Assembly (NCBI GenBank): GCA_030019255.1
Contig: JASEFK010000016.1
Span: forward strand, 1-50,288
Reading direction: 5' to 3'
Origin: Actinomycetota bacterium
GTDB lineage: Bacteria > Actinomycetota > Geothermincolia > Geothermincolales > RBG-13-55-18
Length of the DNA stretch: 50,288 bases
How positions within the stretch are numbered: position 1 is the stretch's first letter; every line of letters starts with the position of its first letter. The notes under the pieces are model-generated. The model saw nothing but the letters and a program-made list of their open reading frames with translations. It was not told the DNA's origin and did not search any database. This document shows positions 1 through 7,563 of this stretch, in pieces. The position numbers and the translations under genes are program-made.

Positions 1-1
1 C

Positions 2-790
2 AAGTCCCTTCAGCACGAACAGGTCACCGTGTTCATGGGCGTTCCCACCATGTACGTCTATATCCTCAACCACCCCCTCATCTACCAGTACGACCTGAGC
101 TCGGTGAGGCTGTGGACCTGCGGCGGTGCGCCTTTCCCGCGTGACGTCATGGAGCGCTGGAATAACGAGCTGGGGAGCCGCATCTATGAGGGGTACGGGC
201 TGACCGAGACCGCTCCCCTGGTGACCATGCAGCCCCTGGAGGGGACCTACAAGCTGGGTTCCATAGGGGTGCCCCCGGAGGACGTCGAGGTGAAGGTGGT
301 CGACGAGGAGGGTAGAGAGCTGGAGAGAGGAGAGGTCGGGGAGATCATCGTCCGCGGCCCCAACGTGATGAAAGGCTATTACAACAAGCCGGAGGAGACG
401 GCCAAGGTCCTGAAGGACGGCTGGCTGTACACCGGGGACATGGCCTACATGGACAGCGACGGGTATCTGTTCATCGTGGGGCGCAAGAAAGACCTCATCA
501 TTCGCGGAGGCTTCAACATCTACCCGCGGGAGATCGAGGAGGTCCTCGTCTCTCATCCCCTCATCTCCGAGGCCGCGGTGGTGGGTGTGCCCAACAAGTA
601 CCTGGGCGAGGAGGTCAAGGCCTACGTAAAGCTCAAGCCCGGGTCCAACCTCACCGAGGAACAGGTCCTTGAATACTGCGAAGAGAAATTGCCCTATTAC
701 AAGACCCCCAAGTTCGTGGTCTTCGTCAAGTCCTTCAAGAAGGACCCCTCGGGACAGATCCTCAAGGACCTCATCGAGGAGGAGGGCTGA
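2..790 (+). CDS. Acyl-CoA ligase (AMP-binding family), 5' truncated by the window edge
   Basis: C-terminal 262 residues of an ANL-superfamily acid-CoA ligase; the reading frame is already open at base 2, so the N-terminal half lies outside the window. The enzyme class activates a carboxylic acid as acyl-AMP and transfers it to CoA. Visible motifs, in order, are GYGLTETAP (the A5 adenine-binding motif), YTGDMAYMDSDGY (A7 region, ribose-binding Asp), GRKKDLIIRGGFNIYPREIE (A8 hinge, where the C-terminal lid begins) and KDPSGQILK near the end (A10 catalytic Lys). The RGGFNIYP hinge is typical of medium/long-chain fatty acyl-CoA ligases, but the substrate cannot be read from this part. The nearest downstream gene, a DedA protein, starts about 145 bp later and is probably a separate unit. 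Confidence 0.93.
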   Translation, partial: KSLQHEQVTVFMGVPTMYVYILNHPLIYQYDLSSVRLWTCGGAPFPRDVMERWNNELGSRIYEGYGLTETAPLVTMQPLEGTYKLGSIGVPPEDVEVKVVDEEGRELERGEVGEIIVRGPNVMKGYYNKPEETAKVLKDGWLYTGDMAYMDSDGYLFIVGRKKDLIIRGGFNIYPREIEEVLVSHPLISEAAVVGVPNKYLGEEVKAYVKLKPGSNLTEEQVLEYCEEKLPYYKTPKFVVFVKSFKKDPSGQILKDLIEEEG

Positions 791-922
791 AAAGACGCCA
801 CGGGGATAGGTGCATAGCCCCTCTGTAAATCGCCGGGATGCTCGAGGCCTCTTCCAGTTCACGCCGGCAACGACGAAGGCCCTGAGGAGCTTCCCGGAAG
901 GCCCCTTCCAGCGGATACCGTG

Positions 923-928
923 TATAAT
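923..928 (+). promoter_or_regulatory. Perfect TATAAT -10 element just before dedA
   Basis: A perfect TATAAT hexamer ends 6 bp before the ATG at 935, so transcription would be expected to begin at or within a base or two of that ATG. There is no recognisable -35 hexamer at 16-18 bp spacing and no clear Shine-Dalgarno before 935. This arrangement is that of leaderless mRNAs, which are common in Actinomycetota. It argues against the in-frame GTG at 920, which would lie upstream of the -10 box. Confidence 0.5.
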
Positions 929-934
929 GGGGGC

Positions 935-1564
935 ATGCAAGGCTCCCTCGTCGACCGGATACTGGATTTTTTCATGCCCCTTTTCTCCTACTGGGGTTAC
1001 GCCATCGTCTTCGGAGGGGTGTTTCTGGAGAGCCTCTTTCTCACTGGGTGGATCGCTCCCGGTACCATGGTACTCCTCCTGGCCGGCTTCTACGCCGCTC
1101 ACGGGGAATTAAATCCGCTCATGGTCACCGCCACCGCCGTGGTGGCTGCCCTGCTGGGGGACCTGATAGGTTTCTTTATTGGGCGCCGCCTGGGACGGGG
1201 CCTCATATCCAGGTACCGGGACCGGCCCCGGGTAATGCTGGGCTTGGACAGGGGCCAGAGGTATTTCCGCCGCTATGGGGGCCTGACCGTTATCCTGGGC
1301 AGGATGCTCTCCGGGGTGGATGCCTTCATCCCGGTCACCGCGGGCATCAACCGGATGTCCCTCGGAGCCTATCTGGGTTTCGATATACCGGGCATCATCC
1401 TCTGGAGCGCCCTCTTCACCTGCCTGGGATATTTCCTGGGAACCCAATGGAGGACCATAGACCGCATCTTTGACGCCCTGGGCTGGGGCCTCCTGGCCCT
1501 CCTGGCCATGGTCGCCGCCGCCTGGTACCTGGCCCGGCGCCGGGCGGAACGGCTGACGGAGTAA
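935..1564 (+). CDS. DedA family membrane protein
   Basis: A 209-residue polytopic membrane protein of the DedA/SNARE-associated (VTT) family. Members support lipid-carrier flipping or recycling and membrane homeostasis. Family marks are the acidic residue in GVFLESLF near the N-terminus, the G-D-x-x-G-x-x-x-G-R-x-x-G motif (LLGDLIGFFIGRRLG) around residue 70, and the arginine/proline re-entrant segment LGRMLSGVDAFIPVTAG at about residues 124-140. The usual form of that last motif is GRFIPGVRTFxPxxAG, so this protein is a somewhat divergent member: SGVDAF replaces PGVRTF and loses the second arginine. There are roughly five hydrophobic segments and a basic C-terminus (ARRRAERLTE). The start at 935 is preferred because of the TATAAT element immediately upstream; a GTG at 920 is in frame. 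Confidence 0.85.
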   Translation: MQGSLVDRILDFFMPLFSYWGYAIVFGGVFLESLFLTGWIAPGTMVLLLAGFYAAHGELNPLMVTATAVVAALLGDLIGFFIGRRLGRGLISRYRDRPRVMLGLDRGQRYFRRYGGLTVILGRMLSGVDAFIPVTAGINRMSLGAYLGFDIPGIILWSALFTCLGYFLGTQWRTIDRIFDALGWGLLALLAMVAAAWYLARRRAERLTE

Positions 1565-1976
1565 ACCGTCCCGCCGGACATCCTCCCGCGGGTCCTCCCG
1601 CGGGGCGGTATGCCCGGATGATTTCCGCGGAGGAAACCTGTCCCGCCTAGCGTCGTGAGCGGGCAAGAAGGGAAGAGGGGTTCCATTACCGCCCGTTCCG
1701 TTTATTCGCTGAGTATCCGTGGAGTGATCGCGCACGATAAGAAGGGGAAAGGTGAAGAAAGGTACCCTTGCTGAAGGTGTTGTCGGAAGGTATCCGCTAC
1801 GGGTATTTACTGGTGCGCGCGTCTCTTCGTGGACGGGCGAGAAGGGAAACGGGGTACCCTTGCTGAAATTTTCGTTCGAAGCAGGAGCTTCGCCCGGTTG
1901 TTTTGCGCGGAGGGGGGCACCGTGTTAAAATATCGCCAATTTTAGGCGTCTCAGCGGGTTTCGGTCCAGATTTCGG
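1565..1976. repeat. 412-bp gap with imperfect and perfect direct repeats
   Basis: No gene is supported here. The segment holds a perfect tandem 12-bp repeat (TCCTCCCGCGGG at 1581-1592 and 1593-1604), an imperfect 34-bp direct repeat (1651-1684 and 1825-1858, 27 of 34 identical, centred on GGGC-GAGAAGGGAA-GGGG), and a perfect 15-bp direct repeat GGTACCCTTGCTGAA (1761-1775 and 1853-1867). The second 34-bp copy runs directly into the second 15-bp copy. The repeats lie between dedA and the ion-transport module. They may be remnants of a small dispersed element or binding sites; nothing in the sequence decides between these. Confidence 0.55.
1903..1931 (+). promoter_or_regulatory. Candidate promoter for the Mnh/Mbh-type module
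   Basis: TTGCGC (1903-1908), 17 bp, then TAAAAT (1926-1931). The -10 matches consensus at 5 of 6 positions, the -35 only at its first three. It is the best promoter-like pair before the first gene of the cluster, leaving a leader of about 40 nt. Confidence 0.35.
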
Positions 1977-2516
1977 ATGAACATCGGGAGCAGGGAATTG
2001 ACCAGCGGTCGCGCACTTCGAAGCAAGCTGCTTCTCTTCGTCCTTCTCCTGGCCTTCTGGATCGTCCTCACCGCCTCCCTGGCCCTGCATGAACTGGTCA
2101 TGGGCGCGGTATGTGCGGCCTTCGTGGGGACCCTGACCGTCGCCCTTCTGGGTAGGGCCCTCGATCCGTGCATCACCCCCGCGGTTCTCCTCCGCCTCCC
2201 GGTCTTCATGGTGCGGCTGGTGTGGGAGATCATCAAGGCCAACATCGACGTGGCCAAGATAATCATCGATCCGCGCCTGCCCATCGATCCGCGCATCGTG
2301 GAATATCGAACCTATCTTCCCGGGGACCTCCCTCGCACGGTGTTCTCCGACTCCATAACCCTCACTCCGGGAACGGTGACCGTGGAGCTTGAGGGCGACG
2401 TCCTCAACGTGCATTGCCTCTGTCCTTACCACGAGGAAGGACTTGCCGGCCTGGAGGCACTGGTGGCCTGGCTCTTCGGGGTGAAGGGAATGAGTCAGGG
2501 GGAAGAAGATGGATAA
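1977..2516 (+). CDS. mnhE: Na+/H+ antiporter subunit E (MnhE/MbhA-like)
   Basis: A 179-residue membrane protein of the MrpE/MnhE/MbhA family, a small structural subunit of Mrp antiporters and of the ion-translocating half of membrane-bound hydrogenases. Two or three hydrophobic segments occupy residues 17-60 and 70-95. They are followed by the diagnostic cytoplasmic part: NIDVAKIIIDPRLPIDPRIV, then TLTPGTVTVELEGDVLNVHC, both strongly conserved in MrpE. It is the first gene of an uninterrupted run (E, F, G, DUF4040, B, C, D). The ATG at 1977 lacks a clear ribosome-binding site. A TTG at 1998 has GGAG seven bases upstream and would give 172 residues, closer to the family norm, so the start is uncertain. 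The stop overlaps the next gene by 8 bp. Confidence 0.9.
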   Translation: MNIGSRELTSGRALRSKLLLFVLLLAFWIVLTASLALHELVMGAVCAAFVGTLTVALLGRALDPCITPAVLLRLPVFMVRLVWEIIKANIDVAKIIIDPRLPIDPRIVEYRTYLPGDLPRTVFSDSITLTPGTVTVELEGDVLNVHCLCPYHEEGLAGLEALVAWLFGVKGMSQGEEDG

Positions 2517-2781
2517 GTTACTCACCGCCATCGCGCTGGTCATAGGCCTTAACGCCTTCATCTGCCTTTACCGGGCCGCGGTGGGGCCCACCACCCAGGA
2601 CCGGGTGCTGGGGGTGAACATCGTGGGCACCAAGACCTTGGTGGTGGTCGTCCTGGTCACCTATATCCTGGCCGAGAACTACTTCCTGGACGTGGCCATC
2701 GTTTACGCCCTGCTGCTCTTCGTGGTCACCGTGGCCCTCAGCCGTTACCTGGAGGCGGAGGGCTGGAAGGAGGCGGGTTGA
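2509..2781 (+). CDS. mnhF: Na+/H+ antiporter subunit F (MnhF/MbhB-like)
   Basis: A 90-residue protein with three transmembrane helices and the MrpF signature: a first helix running into YRAAVGPTTQDRVLGVNIVG, then hydrophobic segments with a conserved acidic residue (FLDVAIVYALL). MrpF/MbhB is a small structural subunit of the multi-subunit cation/proton antiporter. It overlaps mnhE by 8 bp and abuts mnhG, so translation is probably coupled. Length and order match the MbhA-MbhB-MbhC block. Confidence 0.92.
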   Translation: MDKLLTAIALVIGLNAFICLYRAAVGPTTQDRVLGVNIVGTKTLVVVVLVTYILAENYFLDVAIVYALLLFVVTVALSRYLEAEGWKEAG

Positions 2782-2783
2782 GG

Positions 2784-3110
2784 ATGGCCAGGGATATCGT
2801 GGCCGGCGTCTTTTGCTGCATCGGGACCCTCTTTTTCATCCTGGGAACCACGGGACTTTTGCGTATGCCCGACCTCTTCACCCGCCTGCATCCCTCCACC
2901 AAGTGCGATACCCTGGGGGCCTGCTCGGTGATCCTGGGCATGGCGGTGCACAACGGGTGGTCCTGGGACCTGCTGAAGCTGGTGTTCATCGCCTGTTTCC
3001 TGCTGCTCTCCAGTGCCACCTGCGGGCACGCCATCGGCCGTTCCGCCCTGCGCCGGAACATACCTTACTGGAAGAAAAAGGAAGTGACGGAAGATGGGCA
3101 CGGCGCTTAA
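2784..3110 (+). CDS. mnhG: Na+/H+ antiporter subunit G (MnhG/MbhC-like)
   Basis: A 108-residue protein with three transmembrane helices of the MrpG/MbhC family. The marks are GTLFFILGTTGLLRMPDLFT, then RLHPSTKCDTLGACSVILG, which is the family's diagnostic arginine-rich loop with the Lys/Asp pair. The ATG at 2784 has AGGAGG ten bases upstream; an in-frame TTG at 2778 would overlap mnhF and is also possible. The 3' end overlaps the next gene by 17 bp. Confidence 0.92.
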   Translation: MARDIVAGVFCCIGTLFFILGTTGLLRMPDLFTRLHPSTKCDTLGACSVILGMAVHNGWSWDLLKLVFIACFLLLSSATCGHAIGRSALRRNIPYWKKKEVTEDGHGA

Positions 3111-3339
3111 CCTGGTTCTCATCCTCCTGCTTCTGGCCACCGCCGTCCTGGCGGTTACCGCCAGGGATCTTTTGGCAGCGGTGATCATCTTCTCCGTGTA
3201 CAGCCTCATCATGGCCCTCATGTGGCAGAGGCTGCAAGCTCCCGACCTGGCCCTCACCGAGGCGGCGGTGGGGGCGGGGGTGACCACCGTGCTCTTCGTC
3301 ATCACCATCTTCAAGACCCGGAGGAGGGAGGAGGAATGA
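3094..3339 (+). CDS. DUF4040 / MbhD-like antiporter subunit
   Basis: An 81-residue protein with about three transmembrane helices, matching the MbhD/DUF4040 family. In Mrp antiporters this domain is fused inside the C-terminal part of MrpA; in hydrogenase-type complexes it is a separate gene, as here. Conserved features are AVTARDLLAAVIIFSVYSL and LQAPDLALTEAAVGAGVTTV, the latter with the Asp/Glu pair on the ion path. It overlaps mnhG upstream and its TGA overlaps the ATG of the next gene (ATGA). Confidence 0.9.
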   Translation: MGTALNLVLILLLLATAVLAVTARDLLAAVIIFSVYSLIMALMWQRLQAPDLALTEAAVGAGVTTVLFVITIFKTRRREEE

Positions 3340-4085
3340 AGCGCGTCGCCTCCCTGCTCTTCATCGTCGCCCTGGCGGTACTGCTCCTCTACGTGGTGGC
3401 CGGCATGCCCCCCATGGGGGATCCGGACAATCCTACCGCCACCCACGTCATCCCCCGCTACCTGGAGAGGGCGGAGGAGGAGACCCATACGGTCAACGTG
3501 ATAACTGGGATTATCCTTAATTACCGCGGATACGACACCATGGGGGAGGTGACGGTGATCTTCTGCGCCCTGGCCGCCGTGCTGGCCGTGCTGGGGAGGG
3601 AGAGAAGGGGGGTGATACACGGTTTCGTGGACCGTTCGGAGGTCCCCTCCTCCACCATCGTGAAGACCATGGTGCGCTTCATGGTCCCCTTCATCATCCT
3701 CTTCTCCGTGTATACCATCCTTCACGGCGAGACCTCGCCGGGGGGTGGCTTCCAAGGAGGTGCCGTCATCGGGGGAAGCATGATCATCTTCACCACCATC
3801 TTCGGGCTCTACGAATCCTCGAGGAGGATACCCCTCAAGGTGCGCGCTTCCCTGGAGGGGGCGGCGGTGATGGGCTTCTTCCTGGTGGGGGCCCTGGGGC
3901 TGGTGGGCGGGGGAAATTTCCTGACCTACGCCTGGCCAAGGGTGTCCCGGAGCCTGCACCCCTCGCTGGTGGTGTGGCTGACCGTTCTGGTGGAGGTGGG
4001 TATCGGCCTAGGAGGGGCCATGGTGCTCACCTCCATACTCTTCGCCATGATCCGGGAGGAGGAGGAAATTGCGCCTTCTTCATAA
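3336..4085 (+). CDS. mnhB: Fused MbhE/MnhB-like antiporter subunit
   Basis: A 249-residue membrane protein combining two parts that are separate in hydrogenase operons. Residues 1-90 resemble MbhE (the last piece of MrpA), with VNVITGIILNYRGYDTMGEV as the diagnostic segment. Residues 105-245 are MnhB/MrpB: MVPFIILFSVYTILHGETSP, then GGGFQGGAVIGGS, then two more helices. The Asn/Arg/Asp/Glu set in the first motif and the His-Gly-Glu-x-x-Pro-Gly-Gly-Gly-Phe-Gln-Gly loop are conserved in these families. Start ATG 3336 overlaps the DUF4040 stop, and the end overlaps mnhC by 17 bp. No frameshift separates the parts, so this is a genuine fusion. Confidence 0.88.
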   Translation: MKRVASLLFIVALAVLLLYVVAGMPPMGDPDNPTATHVIPRYLERAEEETHTVNVITGIILNYRGYDTMGEVTVIFCALAAVLAVLGRERRGVIHGFVDRSEVPSSTIVKTMVRFMVPFIILFSVYTILHGETSPGGGFQGGAVIGGSMIIFTTIFGLYESSRRIPLKVRASLEGAAVMGFFLVGALGLVGGGNFLTYAWPRVSRSLHPSLVVWLTVLVEVGIGLGGAMVLTSILFAMIREEEEIAPSS

Positions 4086-4452
4086 CTATCATTACGCGGC
4101 GGCTATGATCCTCTTCTGCTTGGGGCTATATACGGTCATCGTGCGCCGCAACATCATCAAGAAGCTCATCGGCCTGAACATCATGGAGACCTCGGTCTTC
4201 TTCTTCTACATCTCCCTGGGATACCTGGATGGAGGCATCGCTCCCATCCGCACCGGCGGGGCCGACCCCTCCCGCATGGTCAACCCCATCCCCCAGGCCC
4301 TCATCCTCACCGGCATCGTGGTGGCGGTGAGCGTGACCGCCCTTGCCCTGTCCATGGTCATCCTCCTCTACCGCCAGTATGGCACCCTGGACGTGGACCG
4401 GCTCATGCGGGAGGAGGAGCCGGAGGCCGCGGAGAGCGGGAAGGGGGATTGA
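4069..4452 (+). CDS. mnhC: Na+/H+ antiporter subunit C (MnhC/NuoK-like)
   Basis: A 127-residue protein with three helices of the MrpC/MbhG/NuoK family. The segment KKLIGLNIMETSVFFFYISL carries the conserved membrane glutamate. NPIPQALILTGIVVAVSVTA is the family's second signature (the Pro-x-Ala-Leu-x-Leu-Thr-Gly-Ile-Val motif). A TTG start at 4069 sits just after the GGAGGAGGAA segment that ends the previous gene, overlapping it by 17 bp. The acidic tail (EEEPEAAESGKGD) is cytoplasmic. Confidence 0.92.
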   Translation: MRLLHNYHYAAAMILFCLGLYTVIVRRNIIKKLIGLNIMETSVFFFYISLGYLDGGIAPIRTGGADPSRMVNPIPQALILTGIVVAVSVTALALSMVILLYRQYGTLDVDRLMREEEPEAAESGKGD

Positions 4453-4453
4453 G

Positions 4454-5938
4454 TTGGGGGCCTGGAGGCACTTTCCCATCTTCATGATCACCGTGCCCCT
4501 CCTGGGGGCGGTGCTCCTGCCCTTCCTGGGATACGTGAGGGAGAGATGGGTTCCCTACGCCGCCCTCCTTCCCCTGGGGACATCCACCCTGCTGGGGATA
4601 CTTCTCATCGGCCGGATACCTTCCGATGGTTATCTCAGCTATCACATGGGAGGATGGGAGCCGCCCTTCGGCATCGAGATCCGGCTGGACTACGTGGGCC
4701 TGTTCCTGATGCTGGTGGTGTGCGGCATAACCTTTCTGGCCCTGGTATATTCGCGACACTACATCGAAAAAGAGGTCAGCGGCGGACGGCGCACCGCCTA
4801 TTACGTACTGTACCTGCTCATGTCCGGTGCCATGCTGGGTTTCGTGGCCACCGGGGACATCTTCAACCTCTTCGTGTTCATGGAGATCCTGGCCCTCTCC
4901 TCCTATGCCCTGGTGGCCATAACCGGCAACCGCAACGCGGTGCGCGCCGCCTTCAAGTACATCCTCATGGGGGCACCCTCCTCCATCATGGTCCTCCTGG
5001 CCATAGGGTTCCTCTATTCCGTCACCGGGACCCTGAACATGGCCGACCTGGCCGGGCGCATCGCCGAATCGGGTTACACGGAGGTGCTCATCGTCTCCTA
5101 CATCCTCCTGGTGGTGGGATTCGGGGTCAAGGCGGCCCTTTTCCCCCTGCACATGTGGCTCCCCGACGCCCACTCCATCGCCCCCTCGCCCATCAGTGCC
5201 CTCCTCTCCGGGCTCTTGGTGGAGGTATGTGCCTTCGCCTTGGTGCGCATCACCTTCTCCATCTTCACCCTCCGGGCCTCGGACCTGGTGATGGGGACGG
5301 CGGACGCGGTGGGCGTGGCGGCGGCGGCGGCGGTCCTCTACGGGGGAATCATGGCCATCCTGCAGAAGGACCTTAAGATGATGATCGCCTATTCCACGGT
5401 GAGCCACATCGGCTACATATTCCTGGGCCTCACCGCCTTCACTGCGGAGGGGCTGACCGGGGCCATGTACCACATGCTGGATCACGGCCTGGCCAAGGCC
5501 TGCCTGTTTTTGTGTGCCGGAAACTTCATCTACCTGAAGGGATACCGGAGGATAGAGGATCTGAAGGGGGCCTGGAGCCAGATGCCCTGGACCTGCTTCG
5601 CCTTCGCCCTGGCCTCCCTTTCGGTCATCGGCATCCCTCCCACGGCGGGGTTCATCAGCAAATGGTACCTCATCCTGGGGAACGTGGAGGGGGGCAAGTG
5701 GCTGTACGCGGCGGTGCTGCTTGCGGGAAGCATCCTGGCGGCCGTTTACTGCCTCCGGGTCCTTTATTACATGTTTTTCCAGGCGGGTAAGGAGGGCGCC
5801 TGGGAGGAGTACTGGCATGACGCGCCGCCGGCCATGCTGGCGCCGGTCTGGGCACTCTCCCTGGCCACGCTCTTCTTCGGCGTCTTCTCCTCCCTGCTGA
5901 TACCATCGTTGCTCAAGGCTGCGACGTATTTATTATGA
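4454..5938 (+). CDS. mnhD: Proton-conducting antiporter subunit D (MnhD/MbhH/NuoN-like)
   Basis: A 494-residue protein of the NuoL/M/N-MrpA/D antiporter family with about 14 helices. The key membrane residues of the family can be located: Glu144 in FMEILALSSYALV (TM5), Lys226 in GVKAALFPLHMWLPDAH (TM7) and Lys403 in AGFISKWYL (TM12). The second lysine, normally present in the TM8 segment LLSGxxxKxGAY, is replaced by glutamate here (Glu257 in LLSGLLVEVCAF). The other two paralogues in this cluster keep it. The TTG start at 4454 has AGGGGG six bases upstream and lies 1 bp after the mnhC stop; ATG 4484 is an alternative. It completes the E-F-G-DUF4040-B-C-D order. Confidence 0.92.
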   Translation: MGAWRHFPIFMITVPLLGAVLLPFLGYVRERWVPYAALLPLGTSTLLGILLIGRIPSDGYLSYHMGGWEPPFGIEIRLDYVGLFLMLVVCGITFLALVYSRHYIEKEVSGGRRTAYYVLYLLMSGAMLGFVATGDIFNLFVFMEILALSSYALVAITGNRNAVRAAFKYILMGAPSSIMVLLAIGFLYSVTGTLNMADLAGRIAESGYTEVLIVSYILLVVGFGVKAALFPLHMWLPDAHSIAPSPISALLSGLLVEVCAFALVRITFSIFTLRASDLVMGTADAVGVAAAAAVLYGGIMAILQKDLKMMIAYSTVSHIGYIFLGLTAFTAEGLTGAMYHMLDHGLAKACLFLCAGNFIYLKGYRRIEDLKGAWSQMPWTCFAFALASLSVIGIPPTAGFISKWYLILGNVEGGKWLYAAVLLAGSILAAVYCLRVLYYMFFQAGKEGAWEEYWHDAPPAMLAPVWALSLATLFFGVFSSLLIPSLLKAATYLL

Positions 5939-5957
5939 GCGGATAAGGGGGTAGTCG

Positions 5958-7472
5958 ATGCGAGAGAGCACCTTTTCGGTAGTCCCACTGGTAGCCGTTC
6001 TGCTGCCCTGGATTTCGCTGCTGGCCATCCTGGCCTTCCCCAAGCGGGCGGAAAAACTGCGGCTGTGGTTGTGTTTCCTGGGTTCGCTGGCCACCTTCGG
6101 GGTGGTGCTCTCCATACTTCCGGGCATCCTGGACGGCAACACCTACACCATCAAGCTGGCCAGCGTGGTGGAGAACCTGGAGATGCGCCTCACCGTGGAC
6201 ACCCTGGGATATTATTTCGGCCTCATCCTGGCCTTCCTGTGGATGTTGGCCACGGTTTACTCCATCAGCTACATAGACCACAAACACAACCGCTTCTTCG
6301 CCTTCATGGCCCTGTGCGAGTCCTTCATCCTGGGCTGCGCCTTTTCGGCCAACATGTTCACCTACTTCATCTTTTACGAGATGATGACCTTCGGGTCCTA
6401 TCCCCTCATCATCCACGAGGAGACCACCATGGCCCGCCGTGCGGGCTACAAGTACCTGGTTTACGCCATTGCCGCGGGCACGGTGCTCTTCTTCGCCATC
6501 GTGGCCCATTATTTCTGGGGAGACGGGCAGCTGGCGTTCTCTAGGTACGGGGTGCTGAGCCTGGAGATGGCCTCCAAGGCGGCCCTGATGACCGTCTTCT
6601 TCACCTACCTCGCCGGATTCGGCGTCAAGGCGGCCATCATGCCCCTGCACGGATGGGTACCGGACGCCCATCCCGCGGCGCCCTCTCCGGCAAGCGCGCT
6701 GCTCTCGGGCGTCATCCTCAAGGCGGGAGCCTTCGGGATCATTCGGGTGTGCTTCAACGTCTTCGGGGTAGACCTGATGCGGGAGCTGAAGGTCTACCCG
6801 GTGATGGCCGTGCTGGCCTGCATCACCATCGTGGTGGCATCGGTCTTCGCCCTGACCCAGGACAACCTCAAGCGGCGCCTGGCCTACTCCAGCATCGGGC
6901 AGGTCTCCTACATCATCCTGGGGCTGTCCATGCTGGCCCACGACGGGGCCCTGGGCGGGGTTATGCACCTCACCCACCACGCCCTCATGAAGGGTTGCCT
7001 GTTCCTCTGCGCTGGGGTGATCCTGGTGAAGACGGGCAAGAAGAACATCAGTGAGATGGCCGGCATCGGTTACCAGTTGCCCATCACCATGATCTGCTTC
7101 TCGGTTTGCGCCCTGGCCATGATGGGTACGCCGCCCTCGGTAGGGTTCGTTACCAAGTGGCTGCTGGGAAGCGGTTCCCTGGAGGCGGGGCTTCCGGTGT
7201 ACATTGTCGTGCTCCTGGTGAGCGCCCTGCTCAACGCAGCCTATTTCCTGCCCATTATCTACATCGCCTTCTTCCGTTGGGAGGGTGACGAGCTCGACGA
7301 GCACGGGGAGAGACACCATCCCAAGCTGGTCTTCGGCAAGGAGGCCGACCACAAGCTGGTGGTCCCGGTGGTCATCCTGGCCGCCCTGGTGGTCGTCGTG
7401 GGCATCTGGAGCAACGTGCCCGGCTTCCCCTATTCGCTGGTCAGCAAGGTGGTCAACATCATCTTCCGCTGA
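5958..7472 (+). CDS. Second NuoL/M/N-type proton-conducting subunit
   Basis: A 504-residue antiporter-type membrane subunit with about 14 helices, paralogous to the preceding gene. All expected charged residues are present: Glu141 in FYEMMTFGSYPL, Lys224 in GVKAAIMPLHGWVPDAH, Lys255 in LLSGVILKAGAFGIIR, and Lys400 in GFVTKWLLG. HHALMKGCLFLCAG is the typical broken-helix region. It starts 19 bp after mnhD, with GATAAGGGGG-type purines upstream of ATG 5958. Subunits of this kind pump H+ or exchange Na+/H+ in complex I, Mrp and group 4 hydrogenases; the ion cannot be assigned from sequence. Finding a second and third pump beyond the MnhD homologue enlarges the usual seven- or eight-subunit module. 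Confidence 0.9.
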   Translation: MRESTFSVVPLVAVLLPWISLLAILAFPKRAEKLRLWLCFLGSLATFGVVLSILPGILDGNTYTIKLASVVENLEMRLTVDTLGYYFGLILAFLWMLATVYSISYIDHKHNRFFAFMALCESFILGCAFSANMFTYFIFYEMMTFGSYPLIIHEETTMARRAGYKYLVYAIAAGTVLFFAIVAHYFWGDGQLAFSRYGVLSLEMASKAALMTVFFTYLAGFGVKAAIMPLHGWVPDAHPAAPSPASALLSGVILKAGAFGIIRVCFNVFGVDLMRELKVYPVMAVLACITIVVASVFALTQDNLKRRLAYSSIGQVSYIILGLSMLAHDGALGGVMHLTHHALMKGCLFLCAGVILVKTGKKNISEMAGIGYQLPITMICFSVCALAMMGTPPSVGFVTKWLLGSGSLEAGLPVYIVVLLVSALLNAAYFLPIIYIAFFRWEGDELDEHGERHHPKLVFGKEADHKLVVPVVILAALVVVVGIWSNVPGFPYSLVSKVVNIIFR

Positions 7473-7563
7473 GAGGTGAGCTGCCTTGAACCTTTTCGAC
7501 TGCGGAGCCGGAGAGAACCTGGGGGTTATCAACGGGTTTTTCGCTGAGGGGTGAGTTCCGGGA

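Noticed and set aside
810-1112. 100-codon ORF overlapping the start of dedA
   Set aside because: Ser/Pro/Trp-rich shadow of the DedA frame without a ribosome-binding site.
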